The notes: generated from the letters alone by a model not told the origin. A stretch of 64,000 bases of DNA from Rossellomorea aquimaris (GCF_003315075.1 NZ_QNRJ01000007.1:124001-188000), one strand, 5' to 3'. Positions 17,540 through 27,197 are shown, numbered from the stretch's first letter. A program made the numbers and translations.

Positions 17540-18343
17540 TTACAAAATGTATCCTAGCGCTTTCAAACGACTTTCAATGAAAATCTTCGAGTATTCAAAG
17601 ATATCTTCTCTTTCAGGTTCATTATAGATTTCATGATAGCATTTCGGCCATTCTTTGTAATGCATTTCAGATAAAGACAGTTCGTTGAACCATTTTTTCA
17701 CTGCTTTTTTATCGACGATTTTGTCGTCACCGGCCTGCAGCACGAGCAGAGGAACGTCAGGCATTTTTTCCAGGTTTATAAATGCCAGTTTGATTGCATG
17801 GGCGAGCTCCCTGTACCAGCGGACAGACACCTTGGTGATATAGAGTGAATCGTTGCTGTCAATTTCACGTACATCTGCATTTCTTGTTGCCATATCGATC
17901 GTTAATCCTGATGGAAACTTCACCATGGGAGCGATCTTATTCAAACCGTGGGATAAGAGCTCGATCGGTTTTGAAGGGGTCGTGACCAAGCCTAAACAAG
18001 GTGAGGACAATATCACACCTGCCAGGTTCACATGGGATTCCTGAAGCATACGCACCGCAACAAGCCCACCCATACTATGACCAATCACAAATACAGGCAA
18101 TTCAAATTGATACGCCGCCTGTACCCAATCTTTCACTTCCACTATATATTCATCGAACGAATCAATATGTCCTCTTTGACTTCTTGAAGTCATACCCTGA
18201 CCCGGTAAATCCCCCATGATGACATGGAAGCCTGCTGCACGCCACATTTCAATGAGCCAACCGTACCGGCCATGATGCTCCATTGCTCCATGAATGATAA
18301 CGATGACTGCCTTGGCTTCTTGATCTGTTTCCCATTTCCACAT
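17540..18343 (-). CDS. ytpA: Alpha/beta hydrolase YtpA (lysophospholipase-like)
   Basis: Alpha/beta-hydrolase of 267 residues. The nucleophile elbow is GHSMGG near residue 93, the oxyanion-side HG is in IVIIHGAMEHHGRY, and the acid and base are probably the Asp in LQAGDDKIVD and the His in KCYHEIYNEPE. This arrangement is typical of monoglyceride lipase/lysophospholipase proteins. In B. subtilis YtpA is linked to formation of the phospholipid antibiotic bacilysocin. The ATG at 18343 is preceded by AGGAGG. It is first in the ytpA-ytpB operon and divergent from ytoA, with which it shares an 85-bp promoter region. Confidence 0.9.
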   Translation of the reverse strand: MWKWETDQEAKAVIVIIHGAMEHHGRYGWLIEMWRAAGFHVIMGDLPGQGMTSRSQRGHIDSFDEYIVEVKDWVQAAYQFELPVFVIGHSMGGLVAVRMLQESHVNLAGVILSSPCLGLVTTPSKPIELLSHGLNKIAPMVKFPSGLTIDMATRNADVREIDSNDSLYITKVSVRWYRELAHAIKLAFINLEKMPDVPLLVLQAGDDKIVDKKAVKKWFNELSLSEMHYKEWPKCYHEIYNEPEREDIFEYSKIFIESRLKALGYIL

Positions 18344-18428
18344 GGCAATTCCTCCTTAATAGTTCTCTATGTGAATGAATTCTGCTACCATTATTATAGT
18401 AAATATTATTGAAAGGGGTAGTAAAAAA

Positions 18429-18944
18429 ATGCTCTATCCATATTATGATAAAAAACCAATCATCGCCCATTCGGCATACATTGCCGATCATGTGACCATC
18501 TCTGGGGATGTGGAGGTCGGTGAAGAGTCCAGCATCTGGTTTAACACCGTCATCAGAGGGGATGTCGCTCCAACGAAAATCGGTAATAAAGTAAATATAC
18601 AGGATAATTCCATTCTTCATCAGAGTCCAAATAACCCTCTTATTCTTGAAGATGAAGTAACCGTAGGCCATGGAGTGATTCTACATAGCTGCAAAATCAG
18701 AAAGAAAGCTTTAATCGGCATGGGGTCGATCATTCTCGATAATGCTGAAATTGGTGAAGGGGCATTTATTGGGGCAGGAAGCCTTGTTCCACAAGGGAAA
18801 GTCATTCCTCCCAACACACTGGCATTCGGCCGGCCGGCAAAAGTAGTGAGAGAGTTAAACGAACATGATATTAGCGAAATGAAGCGCATTTCCAGAGAAT
18901 ACGCAGAAAAAGGACAATATTATAAAAGCATCAAACCATTTTAA
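18429..18944 (+). CDS. ytoA: Gamma-carbonic anhydrase-like hexapeptide protein YtoA
   Basis: Left-handed beta-helix protein of 171 residues built from hexapeptide repeats such as VTISGDVEVGEESSIW and LIGMGSIILDNAEIG. It belongs to the gamma-carbonic anhydrase (YrdA/CaiE-like) group. The histidines expected to bind metal are present in DNSILHQ, VTVGHGVILHSC. Enzyme activity has been shown for few members, so carbonic anhydrase function is uncertain. Eighteen extra codons are open upstream, but the ATG at 18429 has GAAAGGGG at good spacing and begins at the conserved MLYPYYDKKPII. It is transcribed alone and ends before tract C. Confidence 0.88.
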   Translation: MLYPYYDKKPIIAHSAYIADHVTISGDVEVGEESSIWFNTVIRGDVAPTKIGNKVNIQDNSILHQSPNNPLILEDEVTVGHGVILHSCKIRKKALIGMGSIILDNAEIGEGAFIGAGSLVPQGKVIPPNTLAFGRPAKVVRELNEHDISEMKRISREYAEKGQYYKSIKPF

Positions 18945-19025
18945 TATCCTATACTTGGGATACCCCAACCAGCCTTTGATTACTCATGGAATTTTTTCAT
19001 GTGTGACTGGTAAAAAAATTGATGG

Positions 19026-19100
19026 TTGTCTGCCACTTTCAAGATTCATCTGCCAAAAATCAATTTTATCTGCCGAAATCGAGATTTATCTGCCGATAGA
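19026..19100. repeat. Tract C: four cores at exact 20-bp spacing
   Basis: TCTGCC is at 19029, 19049, 19069 and 19089, inside a wider core near TTTATCTGCCGAAA. Intervening bases vary. The period of 20 rules out a conserved reading frame. It lies between the convergent 3' ends of ytoA and metK. Confidence 0.8.
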
Positions 19101-19140
19101 CACAGAACATCTCATTTCACTACAATCCACCATCACTAAA

Positions 19141-19172
19141 AAGACCAACACCCTATAAAAGTGTTGGTCTCT
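19141..19172 (-). terminator. Terminator of metK
   Basis: AGACCAACAC and GTGTTGGTCT form a 10-bp stem followed on the minus strand by TTTTTAG, just after the metK stop. Confidence 0.85.
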
Positions 19173-19189
19173 CCTATCTCTATCTTTCC

Positions 19190-20392
19190 TTATTCGCTTA
19201 ACGCTTCCGCTTTTATTGCTTCTGCTTTGTTTGTACGCTCCCAAGGAAGATCAATATCGTTACGGCCAAAGTGTCCGTAAGCAGCCGTCTGCTTGTAGAT
19301 CGGACGACGAAGGTCCAGCATTTTGATGATTCCTGCAGGACGCAGATCAAAGTTATTGCGAACAACGTCAATGAGTACGTCTTCTGATACTTTCCCTGTT
19401 CCAAATGTATCAATTGAGATGGATACCGGTTGAGCCACACCGATTGCGTACGCTAATTGAACTTCACATTTGTCAGCAAGTTCTGCTGCCACAATGTTCT
19501 TCGCTACATAACGTGCTGCATAGGCCGCAGAACGGTCCACTTTTGTTGCATCCTTACCAGAGAATGCACCGCCACCGTGACGAGCGTATCCGCCGTATGT
19601 GTCAACGATGATTTTACGTCCTGTTAACCCTGCATCACCTTGTGGTCCGCCGATAACAAAACGACCAGTCGGGTTGATGAAGTATTTTGTTTGCTCATCG
19701 ATCAGTTCTTTCGGTACAACAGGATCGATGACATATTCTTTTAAGTTACGTTGGATTTGCTCAAGCGACACTTCAGGGTGATGCTGAGTTGAGATAACGA
19801 TCGTGTCAATACGAACCGGCTTATCGTTTTCATCATATTCAACGGTTACTTGAGTTTTTCCATCCGGACGTAAGTAAGGAAGAATTTCTTCTTTACGAAC
19901 TTCAGTCAGACGACGGGAAATTTTGTGAGCAAGGGAAATCGGAAGAGGCATAAGCTCTTTCGTTTCATTACAAGCGAATCCGAACATTAACCCCTGGTCA
20001 CCTGCTCCGATTGCATCGATTTCTTCATCCGTCATTTTACCTTCACGTGCTTCAAGTGCCTGATCAACACCTTGAGCGATATCAGCAGATTGCTCATCAA
20101 TGGATGTTAATACAGCACATGTTTCAGCATCAAAGCCATATTTCGCACGAGTGTAGCCAATTTCACGGATCGTTTCACGAACGATTTTTGGAATATCGAC
20201 ATACGTACTCGTTGTAATTTCACCTGCAACAAGAACAAGACCCGTCGTAACAGACGTTTCACATGCTACACGAGCATTCGGATCATTTGTAAGAATTGCA
20301 TCAAGAATTGAATCAGAGATTTGGTCACAAATTTTATCTGGATGTCCTTCGGTTACGGACTCAGATGTAAACAGACGACGTTTAGTTGACAT
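19190..20392 (-). CDS. metK: S-adenosylmethionine synthetase
   Basis: Protein of 400 residues, the usual Bacillus length, that makes S-adenosylmethionine from methionine and ATP. Signatures are [13 protein letters not shown] at the N-terminus, the hexapeptide GAGDQG near residue 117 and the phosphate-binding [13 protein letters not shown] precedes the ATG, but the AGGAGG spacing and the B. subtilis length favour the ATG at 20392. Expression is controlled by the SAM-I riboswitch at 20542-20750 and a good SigA promoter, so the product represses its own synthesis. Convergent with ytoA and divergent from pckA, as in B. subtilis. Confidence 0.98.
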   Translation of the reverse strand: MSTKRRLFTSESVTEGHPDKICDQISDSILDAILTNDPNARVACETSVTTGLVLVAGEITTSTYVDIPKIVRETIREIGYTRAKYGFDAETCAVLTSIDEQSADIAQGVDQALEAREGKMTDEEIDAIGAGDQGLMFGFACNETKELMPLPISLAHKISRRLTEVRKEEILPYLRPDGKTQVTVEYDENDKPVRIDTIVISTQHHPEVSLEQIQRNLKEYVIDPVVPKELIDEQTKYFINPTGRFVIGGPQGDAGLTGRKIIVDTYGGYARHGGGAFSGKDATKVDRSAAYAARYVAKNIVAAELADKCEVQLAYAIGVAQPVSISIDTFGTGKVSEDVLIDVVRNNFDLRPAGIIKMLDLRRPIYKQTAAYGHFGRNDIDLPWERTNKAEAIKAEALSE

Positions 20393-20541
20393 CAAGGTTC
20401 CTCCTTAAGCATAATTGTTAGACTTTAATCTAACAAAACATTAAACAGATACGGTACTCATTTCCCTAAGTAGTATGAAGTAAACATGAATTTTTTATAA
20501 GAAAATCATGAATTATGTGCATTTGATCCACTATAAACAGA

Positions 20542-20750
20542 AAAAACCCTTCCTCGAAAAAAAGCATTAGAGGAAAGGTTTCAGATCATAGCCGCGCCTT
20601 TTCTCTCTTATCGTTCAAGGTTCTTAGACCTTGCCTCAGTTTAGCACCTTCGCTTAATCGGATCATTTCAAACAGAAAGGATCCATTCACTATATAGCAG
20701 GTTGCTGGGTTTCATAGGGTCTGCTCCCTCCACCAGCTCAGGATAAGAGT
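20542..20750 (-). promoter_or_regulatory. SAM-I (S-box) riboswitch and terminator of metK
   Basis: On the minus strand the aptamer (20603-20750) shows CTTATCCTGAGCTGGTGGAG, GACCCTATGAAACCCAGCAACC and the closing GATAAGAG. A terminator with arms AAACCTTTCCTC and GAGGAAGGGTTTTTT (20542-20583) follows. SAM binding would favour the terminator. Confidence 0.95.
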
Positions 20751-20766
20751 ATCCGTTCAAGGAACT

Positions 20767-20795
20767 ATGATAACGTTTCGTACAAAGGGTGTCAA
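20767..20795 (-). promoter_or_regulatory. SigA promoter of metK
   Basis: On the minus strand TTGACA and TATCAT are separated by 17 bp, placing the transcription start just upstream of the riboswitch. Confidence 0.8.
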
Positions 20796-20994
20796 CTTTT
20801 TTTCGAGTGACATGTTTAACCATTCAAGCTTACTCTTTTCATGATTCCAACCTATCTTGCCTCTTAAAATAACCTAATTAGGCAATGAGGCTAAACATTA
20901 TGATATTTCCTTCATATATATAAGAAGATACAAGCTATATTTGGACAAAAAATGTGACAATATGAAGACACATTATAAAAATGAATAAATAGTA

Positions 20995-21022
20995 TAGACT
21001 AATGGTTCAATTGTGTTATACT
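20995..21022 (+). promoter_or_regulatory. pckA promoter with overlapping CcpN-like operator
   Basis: TAGACT and TATACT are 16 bp apart. TGTGTTATACT (21012-21022) overlaps the -10 and fits the CcpN consensus TRTGHYATAYW at every position. In B. subtilis CcpN represses pckA and gapB during glycolytic growth. Confidence 0.65.
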
Positions 21023-21073
21023 ATTTTTGTGAAGTAAACGAGATCATTAAATTTATATAAAGGAAGGGTTCTA

Positions 21074-22663
21074 ATGAATTCAGTGAGCATGTCTAATGAA
21101 TTAACAGAATTACTTAACGGTCAAAACATTCAGGAACAATTATCTGTTTCCCAATTAGTTGAAAAAGTCCTTCAACGAAATGAAGGCGTTTTAACATCAT
21201 CAGGTGCAGTCAGAGCAGAAACTGGTAAATACACAGGACGCTCTCCTAAGGATAAATTCATTGTAGAAGAACCATCCACGAAGGATAAGATTGAGTGGGG
21301 TTCTGTCAATCAACCAATCTCTTCAGAATCATTCGATAAACTATATACAAAAGTATTAGATTACTTAAAAGAAAAAGAAGAAGTATTTTCATTCAAAGGG
21401 TTCGCAGGTGCTGACCCAAAACATAGACTACCGATTCAAGTGATCAACGAATTCGCTTGGCATAATCTTTTCGCTCACCAATTATTCATTCGCCCTTCAG
21501 AAGAAGAGTTAAAGGGTCATCAATCAGAATTCACCGTCGTTTCTGCCCCGAACTTCAAGGCAGATCCAGCAGAAGATGGAACTCACTCTGAAACATTTAT
21601 CATTGTATCATTTGAAAGAAGAATTGTCTTAATTGGCGGAACTGAGTATGCAGGAGAAATGAAGAAATCGATCTTCTCGGTCATGAACTATGTGCTTCCA
21701 GAATCCGATATCCTTTCCATGCACTGTTCTTCAAATGTCGGACGCGAAGGAGATGTGGCATTGTTCTTCGGTTTATCCGGTACAGGAAAAACGACATTGT
21801 CCGCAGATCCAAACCGTCGTTTAATCGGCGATGATGAGCACGGATGGTCCCCGAACGGTGTATTCAATATTGAAGGCGGCTGTTACGCTAAGTGTATTGG
21901 TCTGACACGAGAAAAGGAGCCTCAGATCTTTGATGCGATCCGTTTCGGTTCTGTCCTTGAAAATGTGGTTCTCGATGACAATTCCCGCATCGCTGATTAT
22001 GAGGACAACACGTTGACAGAAAACACTCGTGCTGCGTACCCTCTTCAAGCGATGGAAAACATCGTTGAACCAAGTGTTGCAGGACATCCAAATACCATTG
22101 TATTCTTAACGGCAGATGCATTCGGGGTATTGCCTCCAATCAGCAAACTGACGAAAGAACAAGCAATGTACCACTTCTTGAGCGGCTATACATCGAAGCT
22201 TGCAGGTACTGAGCGAGGAATCACTTCACCACAGGCCACATTCTCGACGTGCTTTGGCTCACCATTCCTGCCACTCCCTGCCACTCGTTATGCCGAGATG
22301 CTTGGGAAGAAAATCGATGAGCACAATGCACAAGTATTCTTAGTGAACACTGGTTGGACCGGTGGAGAATACGGTGTTGGTAACCGCATGAAATTATCGT
22401 ACACTCGTGCTATGATTCAAGCAGCTCTTGAAGGGGAACTGACTCACGTTGAAACAGAAACGGACGACATCTTTGGTCTGAACATCCCTGTTCACGTTCC
22501 TGGTGTTCCTGACGAAGTGCTTCAACCAAAGAGAACCTGGTCCAATGAAGCAGCCTATGAAGTGAAGGCAAAAGAACTTGCCCACAAATTCAACGAAAAC
22601 TTCAAGAAATTCTCAAACGTACCATCTGAAATCGAACTTAAAGGCGGCCCAGCCGTTAAATAG
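21074..22663 (+). CDS. pckA: Phosphoenolpyruvate carboxykinase (ATP)
   Basis: ATP-dependent PEP carboxykinase of 529 residues, converting oxaloacetate and ATP to phosphoenolpyruvate, CO2 and ADP as the first committed gluconeogenic step. The kinase P-loop [11 protein letters not shown] is near residue 237. It is flanked by the substrate-binding RSPKDKF region at the N-terminus, the metal-binding DDEHGW and the [17 protein letters not shown] segment. The ATG at 21074 has AAGGAAGGG upstream. Monocistronic, closed by the terminator at 22674-22708. A CcpN-like operator overlaps the promoter, consistent with repression during growth on sugars. Confidence 0.97.
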   Translation: MNSVSMSNELTELLNGQNIQEQLSVSQLVEKVLQRNEGVLTSSGAVRAETGKYTGRSPKDKFIVEEPSTKDKIEWGSVNQPISSESFDKLYTKVLDYLKEKEEVFSFKGFAGADPKHRLPIQVINEFAWHNLFAHQLFIRPSEEELKGHQSEFTVVSAPNFKADPAEDGTHSETFIIVSFERRIVLIGGTEYAGEMKKSIFSVMNYVLPESDILSMHCSSNVGREGDVALFFGLSGTGKTTLSADPNRRLIGDDEHGWSPNGVFNIEGGCYAKCIGLTREKEPQIFDAIRFGSVLENVVLDDNSRIADYEDNTLTENTRAAYPLQAMENIVEPSVAGHPNTIVFLTADAFGVLPPISKLTKEQAMYHFLSGYTSKLAGTERGITSPQATFSTCFGSPFLPLPATRYAEMLGKKIDEHNAQVFLVNTGWTGGEYGVGNRMKLSYTRAMIQAALEGELTHVETETDDIFGLNIPVHVPGVPDEVLQPKRTWSNEAAYEVKAKELAHKFNENFKKFSNVPSEIELKGGPAVK

Positions 22664-22673
22664 TCTATATAAC

Positions 22674-22708
22674 AAAGGTCCGTCCCTCGAATCGAGGGAC
22701 GGACCTTT
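22674..22708. terminator. Terminator of pckA with GGGACGGACC stem
   Basis: A perfect 17-bp inverted repeat (AAAGGTCCGTCCCTCGA and its complement) around one central base. Member of the dispersed GGGACGGACC family. It separates pckA from the convergent small membrane protein gene. Confidence 0.85.
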
Positions 22709-22723
22709 GACATTATAAAGGGG

Positions 22724-22873
22724 TTATAGCCCTTTCTTTCGCCCGGTTATTCTGTTAAATAAGAATACAACAATGGCAATAACAAGTAATACATGGATGA
22801 TGGCTCCTCCGATTTTAAAAATCAATCCAAGTAACCAAAGGACTAAAAGAATTCCAATAATGGTCCAAAGCAT
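22724..22873 (-). CDS. Small membrane protein, lmo0937 type
   Basis: A 49-residue protein beginning MLWTIIGILLVLWLLGLIFK, with two hydrophobic segments (about residues 4-19 and 24-39) and a basic tail RITGRKKGL. This is the pattern of the lmo0937 family, tiny two-helix membrane proteins common in Firmicutes and often linked to general stress. AGGAGGG lies at ideal spacing before the ATG. A SigB-type promoter (22909-22934) is placed to start transcription about 30 bases upstream. Molecular function is unknown. Confidence 0.85.
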   Translation of the reverse strand: MLWTIIGILLVLWLLGLIFKIGGAIIHVLLVIAIVVFLFNRITGRKKGL

Positions 22874-22908
22874 GAGTTTCCCTCCTAGTAACTGTGTTTG
22901 ATGCTAAG

Positions 22909-22934
22909 ATTCCCTATTTTAATGAATTTAAAAC
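22909..22934 (-). promoter_or_regulatory. SigB-type promoter of the small membrane protein gene
   Basis: On the minus strand GTTTTA-N14-GGGAAT fits the general-stress sigma factor consensus (GTTTaa, then GGGWAW), about 35 bp before the start codon. Confidence 0.6.
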
Positions 22935-23078
22935 CACGCATGGTATTTCATAAAAAAAGTGTACCTATTCATAATTTCTGTTAGTCCCACTGAATTTATA
23001 CAAGTTACATCACTTGTACCATCTATTATTGAAATTCCCCTAAAAATAATACTTTACTAAATATTTCTAATTTTGGTA

Positions 23079-23093
23079 TGATAATGATTATTT
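23079..23093. promoter_or_regulatory. Candidate Fur box upstream of the GNAT gene
   Basis: TGATAATGATTATTT matches the 7-1-7 Fur consensus TGATAATNATTATCA at 13 of 15 positions. It overlaps a TATGAT -10 element and ends three bases before the AGGAGG ribosome binding site. Confidence 0.55.
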
Positions 23094-23106
23094 ACAGGAG
23101 GGGAAC

Positions 23107-23898
23107 ATGATGATCAGACAGCTTACAGAACAGGATCATGATATTTGCCAGCAACTCATTCATCAGCAGCCGGCTGAGAATTTGTTTATCATCGGGGATA
23201 TTGAAGCCTTTGGGTATGAACAGAATTTTCAGAAAATTTGGGGCGACTTTGATGCGGAAGGGAATTTGAGGGGAATCCTCCTTAAGTACAGAGAAAACTT
23301 CATCCCTTTTTCCATGGGTGAATTTGATGCAGAAGGGTTTGCCGGAATCATCAATGGGACCGAAGACTACAGCATCGTTTCCGGTTTAAAAAGGATTGTG
23401 AAAAAGGTCGAACCTCTTTTATCCAGAGAAATTAAATCCAAAAGACATATGTACTATGCGAAATGTGACAACACGGAAGCAATGGATCGACAAGACCTGC
23501 CTCATGTAAAAAAGGCTACCCTCACTGATTTACCTAAACTTGTGGACCTGTTGAACAGCATCCCTGAATTCAGTGGTGGCGATTTTTCTGTAGAAAAGAG
23601 AAAACATAGCATGGAAGCAGGAGTGTCGAGAAGCTATTACGTAGAGGACGACGGAAAATTTGTTTCTTCTTCTTCCACAACCGCGGAAAACAGTATGTCT
23701 GCGATGATTGTCGCTGTCTGCACACACCCTGAGTATAAGAAAAAAGGATATGCGACCGAGTGCATGACGAAGCTTTGTCGTGATGTTTTAGAAGAAGGAA
23801 AAGTGTTATGCCTATTCTATGATAATCCTGAAGCAGGAAAAATTTATAAGCGAATCGGATTCAAGGATATTGGCTATTGGTCTATGTATAAATTTTAG
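23107..23898 (+). CDS. GNAT-family N-acetyltransferase
   Basis: Protein of 263 residues. The C-terminal half holds a GNAT fold of the FR47-like type. The beta4-alpha3 segment MIVAVCTHPEYKKKGYATECM carries the acetyl-CoA pyrophosphate-binding loop (Q/RxxGxG/A in the form KKKGYA), and CLFYDNPEAGKIYKRIGF is the typical end of the domain. The N-terminal half is a degenerate GNAT-like region. The substrate is unknown. Two adjacent ATG codons (23107 and 23110) follow GGAGG, and either could start. A Fur-like operator overlaps its promoter, so expression may respond to iron. Single gene, ending at a shared terminator with bioY. Confidence 0.85.
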   Translation: MMIRQLTEQDHDICQQLIHQQPAENLFIIGDIEAFGYEQNFQKIWGDFDAEGNLRGILLKYRENFIPFSMGEFDAEGFAGIINGTEDYSIVSGLKRIVKKVEPLLSREIKSKRHMYYAKCDNTEAMDRQDLPHVKKATLTDLPKLVDLLNSIPEFSGGDFSVEKRKHSMEAGVSRSYYVEDDGKFVSSSSTTAENSMSAMIVAVCTHPEYKKKGYATECMTKLCRDVLEEGKVLCLFYDNPEAGKIYKRIGFKDIGYWSMYKF

Positions 23899-23902
23899 TC
23901 AT

Positions 23903-23938
23903 AAAAAAGTTGACTCCCAACAAAGAGTCAACTTTTTT
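23903..23938. terminator. Bidirectional terminator between GNAT gene and bioY
   Basis: AAAAAAGTTGACTC and GAGTCAACTTTTTT form a 14-bp stem with A and T runs on either side, so it can serve both convergent genes. Confidence 0.9.
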
Positions 23939-23940
23939 CA

Positions 23941-24501
23941 TTATGCTGCTACTTTTCGATTCCCAATCAATCTGGCTTGAACAAGACGTTGTCTTACCGT
24001 GATTCCAATCCAACTGGCCAGGAATGCTTTGATAAGGCCCACTACGATAAATGGATAAACGCCTGCTGCCATTGCCTGATTCCAGCTAAGATCGGCAACA
24101 AATTTCAGTTGAATGGTACCCAGGATCAACGTAATGATCATCCCAACTGTATTGGCAATCATCGCCATAGGAATGGTGAATTTTGTTTTTTCAAGAATGA
24201 AGCCTGTAAAGAAAGCCGCTACGATAAAACCGAAAATATAGCCCCCTGTAGGCCCAACCAGTACCTGTGCACCTCCACTGAAGCCTGCAAACACAGGAAC
24301 ACCGACTGCACCCAGGGCTGCATAGCATACCATGGCAAACGCACCATATCTGCTTCCAAGAATCGTCGCTGTAATTCCTACTGCTAATGTTTGCCCGCTG
24401 ATAGGAACGAGTGGCAGTGGAATCTCGATTTGAGCGAAAATCCCCGTAATCGCAGCAAAGATGGCACAGTGAATGATCACCCTTAGTTTTTCTCCGTTCA
24501 C
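23941..24501 (-). CDS. bioY: Biotin transporter BioY
   Basis: Substrate-binding membrane subunit of the ECF-type biotin importer, 186 residues with about six hydrophobic segments. Family signatures are the IPLPLVPISGQTLAVG region near residues 25-40 and GPTGGYIFGF with the preceding GGAQVLVG. A TTG at 24507 is possible, but AAGGGGG is spaced eight bases from the GTG at 24501, so that start was used. No ECF ATPase or EcfT gene is adjacent, as is normal for BioY relying on shared EcfAAT. A BirA operator upstream (24522-24550) indicates repression by biotin. Confidence 0.93.
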   Translation of the reverse strand: MNGEKLRVIIHCAIFAAITGIFAQIEIPLPLVPISGQTLAVGITATILGSRYGAFAMVCYAALGAVGVPVFAGFSGGAQVLVGPTGGYIFGFIVAAFFTGFILEKTKFTIPMAMIANTVGMIITLILGTIQLKFVADLSWNQAMAAGVYPFIVVGLIKAFLASWIGITVRQRLVQARLIGNRKVAA

Positions 24502-24521
24502 TTGCAAATCCCCCTTGTGTA

Positions 24522-24550
24522 TGTAAACTATGTATAATAATAAGTTAACA
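24522..24550. promoter_or_regulatory. BirA operator of bioY
   Basis: TGTAAAC-N15-GTTAACA fits the BirA half-site pair and the N15 spacing known for Firmicute biotin operators, with one mismatch between the arms. It lies 20 bp before the bioY start. Confidence 0.8.
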
Positions 24551-24591
24551 CAAGTAAAAGGATTTTGGGAAGCTTATTTTTCTCCCTATCC

Positions 24592-24780
24592 TTAACTGGG
24601 AGCATAGACATTACATACCTTTTCTTTTTCCTGCCATTCTAAAGCGGTTTTTAATGAGACCCTGCCCTGGGGAAACTCATCAATGCCCTTATCACTCACA
24701 AGGTACAGGATGGTGTGATTTGGATGACGTTCATTAAATACCTGAATGATTCTTCCAATGGCTATGTATGGCATTTTCAT
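24592..24780 (-). CDS. Small protein of unknown function downstream of metE
   Basis: A 62-residue reading frame from an ATG at 24780, beginning MKMPYIAIGRIIQVFNERHP and ending EKVCNVYAPS. AAGGAG lies four bases before this ATG and ten before the next ATG (MPYIAIG), so the second may be the real start. It is 116 bp after the metE stop on the same strand and could be read as part of the metE transcript. It has no transmembrane segment and one cysteine. I do not recognise the family. Confidence 0.55.
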   Translation of the reverse strand: MKMPYIAIGRIIQVFNERHPNHTILYLVSDKGIDEFPQGRVSLKTALEWQEKEKVCNVYAPS

Positions 24781-24896
24781 TTCTCTCCTTATGGGCAGGA
24801 CGCAATTCCTTTCAACTGCGTCCTGCGATTTGAAAAGGTGGATCAAAGGAACGTAATCAGCTGCACTCGATCCTATTTCTCCCCGCTTCCCGTCTA

Positions 24897-27197
24897 TTAT
24901 CTTTCCTTTATAAGCAGCATCTCTTCACGCACTTGTTCCGCCGCTTCCACCATGGTTTTAAGAGCTGATACCGTCTCATCGATCCCACGGGTTTTCAAAC
25001 CACAATCCGGGTTGACCCAGAATAAATCGGGATCCAGCACTTCAAGAGCCCGATTTATATTACGGATTAATTCTTCACGCTTCGGCACCCGGGGACTGTG
25101 AATGTCATATACCCCCAGACCAATCCCTTTGTCATACGTATTGTCTTCAAAAACATGGATCAATTCCCCGTGACTTCTCGAGGTTTCAATCGAGATGACG
25201 TCAGCATCCAGATCACTGATGGCCTCAATAATATCTTCAAAATCCGAATAGCACATATGTGTATGGACCTGGGTTTGGTTCTGTACAGAAGAAGTGGCCA
25301 ATTTGAAAGCATAAACGGCAGCCTTAAGATATTCCTCCCAATTTTCACTCTTTAAAGGCAGTCCTTCCCTAAGTGCCGGCTCATCAACTTGTATCATAGG
25401 AATCCCATTGGCTTCTAATACCTCTATCTCCTTTTGAAGAGACAGTGCGATTTGATTAGCCACTTCATACCGTGATACATCATTCCGAACAAATGACCAG
25501 TTCAGAATCGTGATAGGACCCGTTAACATCCCTTTAACCGGTTTATCGGTTAAGGATTGAGCATATACGGTTTCTTTGACGGTCATAGGTTCTTTAAAAT
25601 TCACATCACCATATATGAGTGGTGGCTTCACACATCTTGAACCGTATGATTGTACCCACCCATACTTCGTAAACTGAAAACCTTCTAATTTTCCACCAAA
25701 AAATTCAACCATATCCGTCCGTTCGAATTCACCATGTACCAGCACATCAAGGCCTATTTGTTCCTGAATTTCGATCCAACGTTTGATTTCCGCATGAATA
25801 TATTGCTGATACTCCCCTTCAGAAAGTTCACCTTTCCTCCACTTCAGCCTTTGCCTTCTCACTTCCTGGGTTTGAGGAAAACTGCCGATTGTAGTGGTAG
25901 GTAGAAAAGGTAATGATAAATACTTGGCCTGTTCCAATTTACGAATAGGGAAAGGATCCTTTCTCCCGACATTATGTGGATGCAATCCTTTAACCTCTTC
26001 CTGCACCTCCCTATTATTACGGAGCGGTGATTCGTTTAAATTCTTAATGCCCGTTACACTTTGTGCGATTTCTTCTTCAATGGTTGCAGATCCGTCACGA
26101 ATCCCCTTTGTTAAAATAGTGATTTCATGCAATTTCTCATCAGCAAATGATAGAGCGTCAATGAGGGGTGCATCAAGTGTTTCTTCATTCTGCAAGGTTA
26201 CAGGTACATGTAATAAACTGCAGGATGGTTGTATGATCAAGCGATCACTTGGAACATACCCGGTAATGAACGATAGAAGGGAATGGGTATCAGCAAGATT
26301 ACTCCTCCAAATATTCCTCCCATCAAGAATGCCGGCAGCCAAAAATTTATCCTTAGGAAAACCAAATTTCTTCAGAGCCGCCAAATTTTCTCCACGATCA
26401 TGCACAAAATCTATCCCGATGCCATCTACCGGGAGTGTTAACACCCGCTGGTATCTTTCCAAACTATCATAATAGGTTTGAAGGATGATCTTTAACCCGG
26501 GGCAGGATTCTTTAAGTGTTTGATAGACTTCTTTGAATTGATCCATCTCTTCTTCCCCGATAGAGGTGCATAATATCGGTTCATCCATTTGTACCCACTC
26601 TACACCCTCTTCCTGTAATTCACGCAGTACTTCAGCATAAAGAGGGACAAATTGATCAACAAGAGTCTTATAATCCCCGGTTTCATACCCTTTAGACAAC
26701 TTCACAAAAGTGAAAGGACCTAAAATAACGGGTTTCCCTTCTATGCCCAGTTTTTCTTTTGTCTCTCTAAAAAAATGCAGGGGACGGTTTTCCACCAACT
26801 GGGGGATGATCCCATCAAGTTCAGGCACGAGATAGTGATAGTTGGTGTTAAACCATTTTGTCATTTCCAGTGCCACTGCGTCCTTTGAGCCTCTCGCCAT
26901 TTCAAAATACGTTTCAAGAGAGACCTTACCCGCACTATAATGAAACCTCTCGGGAACCAAGCCGAACATGACCGCTGTATCAAGCACATGATCATATAAG
27001 CTGAAATCTCCAACCGGAACTAAATCAATCCCCTGATCCAATTGCTTCTTCAAATGGTTGACTCGTATTTCCTCCACTTGTTCTAAGAAGGCATCCTTTT
27101 CAATCTTCCCTGCCCAAAATTGTTCCAGCGTCTTTTTCCATTCACGCTTTTCACCAATCCTTGGATATCCTAAATTCGAACTGATCACCTTACTCAT
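24897..27197 (-). CDS. metE: Cobalamin-independent methionine synthase MetE
   Basis: Methyltransferase of 766 residues, the full family length, that transfers a methyl group from 5-methyltetrahydropteroyl-triglutamate to homocysteine without B12. The N-terminal half begins [17 protein letters not shown]. The C-terminal catalytic barrel carries zinc ligands in HTHMCYSDF and NPDCGLKTR. The N-terminal barrel is intact. The ATG has AAGGAGTG upstream. It is preceded by two riboswitches in series, SAM-I then cobalamin, each with its own terminator. Either SAM or B12 should therefore switch it off, sensible for an enzyme made redundant by a B12-dependent enzyme. The small gene at 24592-24780 follows. 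Confidence 0.97.
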   Translation of the reverse strand: MSKVISSNLGYPRIGEKREWKKTLEQFWAGKIEKDAFLEQVEEIRVNHLKKQLDQGIDLVPVGDFSLYDHVLDTAVMFGLVPERFHYSAGKVSLETYFEMARGSKDAVALEMTKWFNTNYHYLVPELDGIIPQLVENRPLHFFRETKEKLGIEGKPVILGPFTFVKLSKGYETGDYKTLVDQFVPLYAEVLRELQEEGVEWVQMDEPILCTSIGEEEMDQFKEVYQTLKESCPGLKIILQTYYDSLERYQRVLTLPVDGIGIDFVHDRGENLAALKKFGFPKDKFLAAGILDGRNIWRSNLADTHSLLSFITGYVPSDRLIIQPSCSLLHVPVTLQNEETLDAPLIDALSFADEKLHEITILTKGIRDGSATIEEEIAQSVTGIKNLNESPLRNNREVQEEVKGLHPHNVGRKDPFPIRKLEQAKYLSLPFLPTTTIGSFPQTQEVRRQRLKWRKGELSEGEYQQYIHAEIKRWIEIQEQIGLDVLVHGEFERTDMVEFFGGKLEGFQFTKYGWVQSYGSRCVKPPLIYGDVNFKEPMTVKETVYAQSLTDKPVKGMLTGPITILNWSFVRNDVSRYEVANQIALSLQKEIEVLEANGIPMIQVDEPALREGLPLKSENWEEYLKAAVYAFKLATSSVQNQTQVHTHMCYSDFEDIIEAISDLDADVISIETSRSHGELIHVFEDNTYDKGIGLGVYDIHSPRVPKREELIRNINRALEVLDPDLFWVNPDCGLKTRGIDETVSALKTMVEAAEQVREEMLLIKER

